A DNA stretch of 64,000 nt from NCBI GenBank assembly GCA_018105865.1, contig CM030851.1, positions 8,968,828 through 9,032,827 of the forward strand. Reading direction: 5' to 3'. The notes under the pieces are model-generated. The model saw only the letters and a list, made by a program, of their open reading frames with translations, searched no databases and was not told the DNA's origin. The translations under genes were made by a program, and so were the position numbers. Numbering within the stretch: position 1 is the stretch's first letter; every line of letters starts with the position of its first letter. Shown here piece by piece: positions 58,918-64,000 of this stretch. Origin of the DNA: Metaphire vulgaris (taxonomy: Eukaryota > Annelida > Clitellata > Crassiclitellata > Megascolecidae).

Positions 58918-59221
58918 GTGCACTTCCATAGCAAGTTTTAAAAATCGAAAGGTATTATGGCATAAAATCATGGGCAGAGGACTGGCCAGGACACAATTCG
59001 ACGTCGAAACGTCCATAAACGCGCTAGATGAGTTCCGGGACGGACGGAGTATACTCACGGCGATAGCGTCGGGCGTCGAGAGACGCAGTCGGTTCGATCG
59101 GCTTCCAGTGGACGTCGGAGGCCGTCAGGGTCACGGAGCACATCTGGTCCCTGATCTCGAACGTCGCCGCCGGCAGAAGCAGCGCATCGGCGGCCCTCTG
59201 GGTACTCCGGTCGGAGGACAT
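46700..59221 (-). CDS. CERK: Ceramide kinase
   Basis: Eleven exons on the minus strand: 59059-59221, 56873-57097, 55796-55988, 53253-53398, 52728-52802, 51493-51645, 50297-50402, 50055-50134, 49293-49501, 47489-47670 and 46700-46808. All phases fit, giving 1641 nt (546 residues; human CERK has 537). The enzyme phosphorylates ceramide to ceramide-1-phosphate using ATP at Golgi and plasma membranes. A PH-like N-terminus (1 to about 125) leads to the diacylglycerol-kinase catalytic domain (from PKSLLVFLNPISGKRRA, about 132), with the nucleotide loop VSVGGDGLFAEI (about 196-207) and WTIGIIPAGSTDTVSY (about 235-250). SFLGYGYYGDCILDSE and the CERK-type CSAGCAVCRAKS cysteine cluster (about 352-360) follow. 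The end is QLIRLYARGIEDENKDE plus a Cys-rich tail. Two introns (after exons 4 and 6) begin with GC. Sphingosine kinase and DGK are excluded by the Cys cluster and the LYARGIE end. No inactivating change was seen. Confidence 0.95.
46908..47079. mobile_element. hAT MITE
   Basis: It begins CAGGGTTTAATCTAGGCC and ends CTAGATTAGACACTG. The octamers gtgaccat and gtgaccac agree at 7 of 8. It lies in the last CERK intron. Confidence 0.82.
47145..47343 (+). mobile_element. hAT MITE, 'gggcccctgtgcag' family, short copy
   Basis: It begins CAGGGCTGCCAAGAG and ends CTCTCAGCAACCCTG, with an exact duplication atgacaag (47137-47144 and 47344-47351). The recurring motif is at 47210-47231 and telomere-like TAACCCTAACCTAA at 47261-47274. 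Confidence 0.9.
48010..48235 (-). mobile_element. CR1/L2-like LINE, 3' end
   Basis: Minus-strand translation includes TLWNSLPSTVSNESNIELFT and IKLKTHFFNISFVC, the C-terminal block of these reverse transcriptases. It is intronic in CERK. Confidence 0.7.
48390..49026. mobile_element. hAT element containing a second, nested hAT MITE
   Basis: Outer ends CAGTAGTTCCCAAG and CTTGGGAACCTATG have an exact duplication atatagtt (48382-48389 and 49027-49034). Inside, 48493-48805 starts CATTTTCCCCAAACTGTGG and ends AAGTTTGGGAAACCCTG, with octamers ctatatat and ctatagat (7 of 8). The inner element is related to 57567-57875. Confidence 0.82.
49650..49700. repeat. (CAGT)n microsatellite
   Basis: About twelve tetramer units next to CERK exon 9. 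Confidence 0.95.
50885..50955 (-). repeat. tRNA-derived SINE head
   Basis: On the minus strand TTAGCAGAGTAGTAAC (box A-like, 50933-50948) is followed 44 nt later by GGGTTCGATACC (box B, 50893-50904), the pol III promoter pair of a tRNA-like SINE. No full cloverleaf was recovered. Confidence 0.5.
51073..51330. repeat. Inverted-repeat element with AAGGTTGTTAA ends
   Basis: AAGGTTGTTAAAACCACTGG at the left and GTTAACCGTTAACAACCTT at the right, with several 'accggttaac' blocks. A diverged relative lies at 16963-17031. A direct repeat 'acatcaaag[cg][ag]ttttgatgtt' lies in the middle. Confidence 0.6.
51493..53398 (-). CDS. CERK: Ceramide kinase exons 4-6: nucleotide-binding core
   Basis: Exons are 53253-53398 (VVSVGGDGLFAEIVDGLLTR to GIIPAG), 52728-52802 (STDTVSYSSQGINDPVTSAL) and 51493-51645 (MALDVGTVFHNQQFLRF, then SFLGYGYYGDC to RYDWEG). 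The GGDG loop and its following Glu are intact. Exon 4 ends GCAG|GCCAGT and exon 6 ends GAAG|GCAAGT. Only these GC donors give the phase 1 needed by the next exons. Confidence 0.93.
52000..52483 (-). mobile_element. LINE reverse transcriptase C-terminal fragment
   Basis: Minus-strand translation contains SECWTIKKKDERRLMTAEMN, WLRGIAGVSRRQRIRNE and LRLKWFGHVERM, the C-terminal block of RTE/I-like LINE proteins. A truncated sister lies at 6315-6500. It lies between CERK exons 5 and 6. Confidence 0.78.
53076..53150. mobile_element. 75-bp piggyBac-like MITE
   Basis: Same termini as 24748 (CCCCTTAACTGGG and CCCAGTTAAGGGG) between TTAA tetramers. It lies about 100 bp from CERK exon 4. Confidence 0.75.
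53690..54905 (+). mobile_element. CR1/L2-like LINE fragment, heavily decayed
   Basis: Pieces of the same RT as at 22977-24170: [31 protein letters not shown], then QNAAARLITETV, LRELHWLPVIYRVQFKIISL and VDKCLRGDAPEYLKTVC. Many stops and frameshifts. The 3' tail is (CTAAT)n at 54885-54905. It lies between CERK exons 3 and 4, opposite strand. Confidence 0.82.
55485..55560 (+). repeat. LINE 3'-end fragment
   Basis: 'cgcacaggcactatataaat' is the 3' end seen in other CR1/L2-type copies at 1990 and 39380. The coding part was not identified with confidence. Confidence 0.4.
55796..57097 (-). CDS. CERK: Ceramide kinase exons 2-3: PH end and start of kinase domain
   Basis: Exon 2 (56873-57097) carries FSIWIIRRTNKYHWNHEKIV and VSQWLAKMKDLI, the end of the PH-like fold. 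Exon 3 (55796-55988) begins the DAGK domain: PKSLLVFLNPISGKRRAVRV, EKIAPLFQLANIKTQVIQTQ and LQKYDLEGVDG. It leaves in phase 2 at GATGG|gtatgg. Confidence 0.93.
57181..57356 (+). mobile_element. hAT MITE, CAGTGGCGGCTCC family
   Basis: CAGTGGCGGCTCC at one end and GGAGCCGCCACTG at the other, a perfect inverted repeat. It has an exact duplication, atgtcctc (57173-57180 and 57357-57364). It lies in CERK intron 1. Confidence 0.95.
57567..57875. mobile_element. hAT MITE
   Basis: It begins CAGTGTTTCCCAAACTGTGG and ends GTCTGGGACACCCTG. The octamers ctcaatac and ctctatac agree at 7 of 8. It is related to the inner element at 48493. Confidence 0.82.
57884..58504. mobile_element. hAT-like element adjoining the previous one
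   Basis: CAGGCATCGCCAACCTACAG and GGTTGCCGGTCTCTG are hAT-type ends. The octamers ctctatac and ttctacac agree at 6 of 8. Inside, 58105-58262 is a second repeat shared with 43540-43700 that carries the recurring motif at 58172-58192. Confidence 0.65.
58861..58917. repeat. (AAT)n microsatellite
   Basis: Triplet run of 57 bp, possibly a LINE tail. Confidence 0.95.
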
Positions 59222-59340
59222 CGCGGCAGTCGTCGACGGTCCTGCCTCGTCCTCCTTCGTCGTCGCTATCTACACCGATGGAACGCCGAGTAAAACGCGC
59301 ACCTGACGCTCCGGTCGCTTCCGATAAGAAATAAATCTAC
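58970..59340 (-). promoter_or_regulatory. CERK: CpG-rich island over CERK exon 1
   Basis: Many CG dinucleotides ('gacgtcgaaacgtcc', 'cgtcgacggtcc') in a GC-rich block of about 350 bp surrounded by AT-rich DNA. It probably contains the CERK promoter just upstream of 59221. No TATA box was assigned. Confidence 0.5.
59059..59221 (-). CDS. CERK: Ceramide kinase exon 1, GC-rich start of PH domain
   Basis: ATG at 59219-59221 begins MSSDRSTQRAADALLLPA. The exon runs to LDARRYR, with donor CGCC|gtgagt, and joins exon 2 (acceptor 'accgtacag') as ..RRYR-P-IERISLPLKEIFAV. The region 58970-59300 is markedly GC- and CpG-rich against its AT-rich surroundings, as expected at an unmethylated promoter/first exon. 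The opposite-strand ORF here is a shadow. Confidence 0.85.
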
Positions 59341-60419
59341 GGTACACGTCTTCACAGAAGGAGCGCCCCGAGGGCTGGTGATGATTGACCCCCTTAGTTA
59401 CATTTACCCAGATTACCCTTACGTTTTTCTTACATTTACATTGCTTTTTTTATTCACCAATCGTCAGCTTGTGCTGTTGCTAGCCACTAGTAGCCAGCGG
59501 CACAATGGCTCAATATTATTTTGGGGTGCCTGGCTCGGAGCCATGTGTGGCCATACTACTGTTATGTGAATGCTTCAGACCATTTATTCGCACGATATCC
59601 TTAACCGCCAATGTCCGCCATACAGTTAACGCAATGATCTTTAGATTCTGTAGCATATATTTATTTATGTATTTATGAAAGCTGGAATAAGATTCATAAT
59701 TGACCTTGGAAGAATGTTTCTTTTCTAGACCATCTTTTCGCAGGTCTTTAAGACATCTCGGGGAAGATGGCAGAGTGGGTTACGCGCTGGAGCGATAGGC
59801 TGAAGGAACGGGTTAAAGCCCCTAGTGATTTTCGCACAGGCAGTAATGTCTCTTAAACCACTTAAAATCACACTAAGTTTATACACTGTGCGAGTGATGA
59901 CTTGATTTAGCGAGGTTTATGCTCATATACAAAATGCAGGAATTAAAAAGTAGTTGATGAGACTTTATCCGACACTTGAGTATGGTTTATAATTGTAAAT
60001 TGATGAGGTGAACATATGTCCTATCTAGGCCATCTTCTTGCAGATCTTTGGACCATTCCGCGCACAATTTGGATAATGCATTGAATTTTGTGATATTTTG
60101 AGAACCATCAAATTATACTTATCTGTATAAGGAGTTGTTGTATAAAGTTAATTATATTTATCAATTATTAACTATCATAATTACGAGTCGGTGCATTTAC
60201 ATACTTGCTTTGGTGTTCTTCGGACATGTTAAACATTGATCTTCGGCGGGAGTTCTACATACAAAGTGCTGAAAATGTCGCAGAAATCCATTAAGTGAGT
60301 GATACAAACTAGAAGTGCATCGTACGTGATGACAAATTAATTAATAAAATAATTTTTCAAGGTAAAGGGCGTCACAATCAGCATTTATTACATATATCTG
60401 GTGCGCTCCGGGAGTTTAT
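59222..60419. other. Intergenic, no gene seen
   Basis: No exon recognised. A possible SINE head at 59763-59825 is listed separately. The remainder is AT-rich. Confidence 0.4.
59763..59850 (+). repeat. tRNA-like SINE head
   Basis: TGGCAGAGTGGG (box A-like, 59768-59779) and GGTTAAAGCCC (box B-like, 59811-59821) are spaced like a Leu/Ser-type tRNA. Box B differs from GGTTCGANTCC, so it is not a working tRNA. Confidence 0.45.
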
Positions 60420-60424
60420 AAGGT

Positions 60425-62657
60425 GAATGTAATTTGTATAGCGCCTCTTATGAAGAATCACTCAGAAGCGCTCCCGCTGTGATTACTGCATATTAAATCT
60501 TTTCAAAAAGAGGGCCATAGAATTATGAGTTACTAAGCTACGGATACCGGCGTCAAGAGCATTCCAAAGGATAGGGCCAACTGATTCAAAACATCGTTTC
60601 AGGAACAAGGAGGTTCGTGCTTGGGGCACACTGAGAAGATCATGGGTTGTGGACCGAAGAACTAACCGACCAGGGATAGAGCTAAGAGGATGGAGTAGCT
60701 ATGAAAGGTTAGATGGAGTGGCACCAAAAAAGGAGAGTGCAACTGCTCTCAACACACGAAACTCAACTAGAGCAGGATAAGGCAGCCAGTGTAAAACAGT
60801 AGAACAGACTAGTGTGATCACTTCCCGTGACACCAGCAATCACCCTGGCTGCTGAATGAAGAACCATCTGGAGTTTATCAAGTCGCACCTACGGAAGACC
60901 AGCAAAAAGTGAACCACAGTAGACAAGCCTTGAGCAAATAAATGATTGAATCAGTAGAAGTGGATGGCATGTCTAATATACGAGGGGCGCTCAATGAGTT
61001 ATCTACCTGACATATAAACAATTGTGCTAAGACTGAAGTGATGCCTGTTTTAGGTTGATATATCAGTCTGTGTGTTGTAGGAATAATTTCAACCAGTGAG
61101 GTCATCAGGTGTTGGCGTAGCCGTTGTTGAAAGAAGGAGGGGGTGCCAGAATCATGGATTTGCAGCAGTTGGAGCACAGATCGGTCATGAAGTTTCTCTT
61201 GAAGGAGGGTAATGGTCCGAAGGTTATACACGTACGCCTGTTGGCTGTCTATGGGGACTCAGTTCCTTCAGAATATCAAGTTACATTCTGGTGAAAACAG
61301 TTCAAGTGGGGCAGACAGTCCCTTGAAGACAACCTCCGTACAGGAAGGCCTGCTGATGCCACCACCCCAGAAGTTTGCCAGAATGTGGAGGACCTGGTGA
61401 TGCAGGACAGGCGAATTAAGGTGTCACAGATTGCTGGTGAACTGGGTGTCTTAGATGGTTCTGTCATCACAATAGTGCACGATCATATAGTGATGTCCAA
61501 CGTCAGCAGTCGATGGGTGCCAGAATGCTTTCATCTCTTCAAAAAGAAACACGAGTTGAATTTTCAAAGGAGAATTTGGGTCTGTGGCAAGCTGACAAGG
61601 AATATTTATTCCTCAAATAGTTACAGGCGATGAAAAGTTAGTCCACCACTGTGATCCTGAAACTATACAGGAGTCCATGCACTGGAAACGCAAGACTTCA
61701 CCACCACCCAAGAAGTGCCGACCCAGCCGTCAGCAGGAAAGCTAATGGCTGCAGTGCTATGAGGCTGCAAAGGGATACTGCCGATCGATTACATGGCGCA
61801 TAAGACCACAATCACTGGTGAAGTCTATGCAACTCAACTTGCCATGCTGAAGGATGCCATCAAGGAAAAACGACAAAGCAAGTTGAGCCGTAGTGTGATG
61901 CTGCTGCATGACACCGCACCAGTTCACAAGTCAAAGAAAGCCATGGACGCTCTGAGGGAATGCGGATTCCAGGAATTCAACCACCTGCCATACATTCCAG
62001 AACTGGCACAATGCAACTATTTTCTGTTCAGAAACTTGAAGAAGCACCTTCGAGGACAACGTTTTGGAGGTGACAATGACCTGAAGGTCGCTGTCTCACC
62101 CCCTCTTCTTTCAACAACGGCTACGCCAACACCTGATGGCTGCGCTGGTTGAAATTATTCCTACAACACACAGGCATATATATTAACCTATAGCAGGCAT
62201 CACTTCAGTCTTAGCACAATTGCTTATATTTCAGGTAGATAACTTATTGAGCGCCCCTCGTACGTCGAATCACTCTAAGCTGGCGGAGATGATAGAAGCA
62301 ACTGTGACAAAGTGAGTTAATATGTTCATAAAGGTTAAGTCAGAGTCAAGAATTATGCCAAGATCATGGACTGAAGAGGAGAACGAGAGGTCAGGGAAGG
62401 CAGACTGCATACATTTGATTTGATTGATTGATTGATAGACAGATGATCAATTTTTGAGAGCTGGCCTCGAGTACCAAACCAGATGAGCTGAGTTTTAGGT
62501 GGATTAAAGAAAAGACGATTTGAGTGCATCCATGAACGAAGTAAGTCAGAGGCTTCAACAAATTCACGAGTGATCTGCAGGGCATTAGTGGAGCTGGAAT
62601 GTGAATAGGTCTGAATATCATCAGCGTACATATGCGTTTTAAAATTATAAGGAACAA
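60425..62657 (-). mobile_element. CR1/L2-like LINE, interrupted by mariner
   Basis: The minus strand reads first at 62262-62657: HMYADDIQTYSHSSSTNALQ (catalytic YADD box), LRSWMHSNRLFFNPPKTQLI, then VHDLGIILDSDLTF. It resumes at 60978-60425 with VLHSAARVIAG and VGPILWNALDAGIRSLVTHN. Removing the mariner and one TA rejoins the two parts without other loss. A low-complexity 'attgattgattg' at 62418-62432 breaks the frame. Confidence 0.8.
60981..62260 (+). mobile_element. mariner element, 1280 bp, inactive transposase
   Basis: Terminal CGAGGGGCGCTCAATGAG and its complement are flanked by TA (60979-60980 and 62261-62262); 1280 bp is normal for mariner. The transposase starts at 61154 (MDLQQLEHRSVMKFLLKEG). 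It has an in-frame TGA at 61292-61294 just after ..VTFW and frameshifts later. Helix-turn-helix: DLVMQDRRIKVSQIAGELG. Catalytic boxes: GDEKLVHHCDPE, LLHDTAPVHKSKKAMD, and PELAQCNYFLFRNLKKHLRG, where the third Asp of the DD34D triad appears as Asn. The inverted repeats extend about 165 bp, far beyond the usual roughly 30 bp, and the right one contains the end of the transposase frame. Confidence 0.92.
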
Positions 62658-62780
62658 ACAAGTTAGTGTACAACATCAGCAGTATACAGTATATACAAAA
62701 GAGGCCCAAAGGACCAAACCCTGGGGACTCCACACATGACTGGCACTTTACAGGAGTACACTGTAGGCATAACAGACATC

Positions 62781-63073
62781 CAGTGGCGGTTCCAGGATTT
62801 CTTGGTGGGGGGAGGTGGGATGAAGTGAATTCATAGGAAGTTGGTGGGGGAAGGGGATGAAAAAAGAAGGGGAAAATCAATAAAATTTGTCCGAAAAAGG
62901 GTGGTTTTTTCTTTAATTTTACTACACTTTTACCGAAAAATAGGTTGACAAGCAAAAAAGAGGTCATACTCAGTTTGTTTCCTTGTAGTTTTACTAGACA
63001 TATCCAAAAAAATTGTTTCACAAGTGAAAAAAGTCCGGTGGGGTGATGCATCCCCCATGTGTAACCGCTAGTG
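62781..63073. mobile_element. hAT MITE
   Basis: CAGTGGCGGTTCCAGG at the left and GTAACCGCTAGTG at the right. The octamers cagacatc and cagacata agree at 7 of 8. It holds the inverted recurring motif at 62945-62967. The interior differs from the 57181 family despite similar ends. Confidence 0.8.
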
Positions 63074-63492
63074 CAGACATAATATATTCATATATGCAAT
63101 CATACAGCATTTGATTGTACAAAATACAGTCAGCATCTTATGATTCATGCATTTAGCTGTCTAAGGTATTTATACTTGATTTTAATGTGTTACCACTCAA
63201 GATTTGTTGGAGAATGTAACTGGTTGCTGTCATAAAAACTCAACACTGTTTTACATTTATTTACATAGTGTGAAATTAAATACCTGGTATGTAGGTTACA
63301 AGTGACATCAGGTTTAAAGGAATTTACATTCATTTTTATTGTGTCACTTGATATTTTGCATGTGATCAACATATTTGTTGGTCAGTTTTGTTGAACATTT
63401 GCCATGAGTTCTACTTTTTTCATTTTGAGAATTTAATTTATGCTGCAATATCAGGTTATGCATTTGCTTCATTTATGAATGCTATTATTTAG
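63074..63492. other. AT-rich, no gene seen; ends in an acceptor
   Basis: No feature recognised apart from the 'gctattatttag' acceptor at 63481-63492 for the last exon. Confidence 0.4.
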
Positions 63493-63915
63493 GTCATTCT
63501 TTTCATCTGCATCTTCAAATAAATCATCTCCTAAGATTTTAAATCAAATCACAAAATCTACAGACGGTGATGAAGCAGTTTCATCTGGAAATTTATCTCC
63601 AGATACTAAAGGTCAGACATCAACAGCTGATGAAGCTGCAGCACCAAAGGAGAGTTCTCCTGAGATTGCAAATCGGATAAAAGACAGCGTTGAAGCAGCC
63701 GCTAATGATGAGGGTCTGTGCTCTGAAAACATTTCAAAGAAAAAGAGGAAAAGAATTATTTTAGAAAGTGATGATGAGGATCGTGGTCAAAAGGATGGAG
63801 ACAATGTTTCTGAGCAGGCTGTCGATGCTGATAGAGCCGGAAGTGAGGCTTCAGGTCATAGTCTGATGGAGTCCCATGGATCATCTCTGCATGGCATACC
63901 CCTGAGGACTACAGG
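63493..63915 (+). CDS. Exon of an unidentified nuclear-type protein, partial
   Basis: After the acceptor AG at 63491-63492 a frame reads SFFSSASSNKSSPKILNQIT and continues Ser-, Glu- and Asp-rich (DGDEAVSSGNLSPDTKG, KESSPEIANRIKDSVEAA). It has a basic/acidic patch, SKKKRKRIILESDDEDRGQ, that looks like a nuclear localisation signal beside an acidic CK2-type site. 'SSPKIxNQI' and 'SSPEIANRI' are an internal near-repeat. The donor is uncertain: ACTACAG|gcatgt (GC type) or GGCAT|gtatca near 63915-63920; the run-on frame stops at 63983. The sequence is low in informative residues, so I do not name it. It probably belongs to a gene extending right. Confidence 0.5.
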
Positions 63916-64000
63916 CATGTATCAAGATTTCTGCTTTCTTGAGAATATCTTTGAATTATTAAACGTTCGAAATTATATTTTCTAATTATCTTTAATGGGC

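Noticed and set aside
58970..59293. 107-codon plus-strand ORF in the GC-rich block
   Set aside because: It is the antisense shadow of CERK exon 1, which has a matching donor, phase and protein continuity on the minus strand.
59763..59850. Functional tRNA gene
   Set aside because: Box B departs from consensus and no complete cloverleaf can be drawn. A SINE head is more likely.
60878..61231. Minus-strand ORF containing FFQQRLRQHLMTSLVEIIPTT
   Set aside because: It is the antisense copy of the mariner transposase end carried in the long left inverted repeat, joined by chance to LINE sequence.

Overview
This window is animal nuclear DNA. It has spliced genes with short exons and long introns, is AT-rich, and is packed with LINE fragments, cut-and-paste transposon remnants, MITEs and microsatellites. 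The families present (a fibulin with anaphylatoxin-like modules, ceramide kinase, CR1/L2-like and RTE-like LINEs, mariner, hAT and piggyBac-like elements) suit a marine invertebrate, perhaps a non-vertebrate deuterostome. The species cannot be fixed from the sequence. There are no bacterial or viral genes, rRNA or CRISPR arrays.

Layout. (1) 1149-5696, plus strand: six or more exons of an RRM protein I could not name. (2) 7095-39900, minus strand: a fibulin-1-type extracellular matrix gene, with 18 coding exons from signal peptide to fibulin C-terminal module. All splice phases agree, but one base is missing from the frame of the last exon. (3) 39901-46699: intergenic, with a decayed SAP-YqaJ nuclease-like remnant and several mobile elements. 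(4) 46700-59221, minus strand: a complete ceramide kinase gene of 11 exons and 546 codons, with a GC-rich first exon. (5) 59222-63492: intergenic, with a CR1/L2-like LINE interrupted by a 1.28-kb mariner and then a MITE. (6) 63493 to about 63915, plus strand: one exon of an unidentified Ser/acid-rich nuclear-type protein that probably continues past the window.

Fibulin is secreted and binds matrix and calcium, while ceramide kinase makes ceramide-1-phosphate, so no shared pathway is evident. They lie in tandem on the same strand. From memory, their human orthologues both lie on 22q13.31, so the pair may preserve ancient linkage.

Most of the remaining sequence is mobile DNA. Many short elements have intact 8-bp target duplications typical of hAT transposons. 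A roughly 20-bp motif, GATGACCTTTTTTGCTTGTC, recurs about 18 times in both orientations inside elements with different termini; it is the most puzzling signal here. Three of the 27 introns of the two complete gene models start with GC instead of GT.
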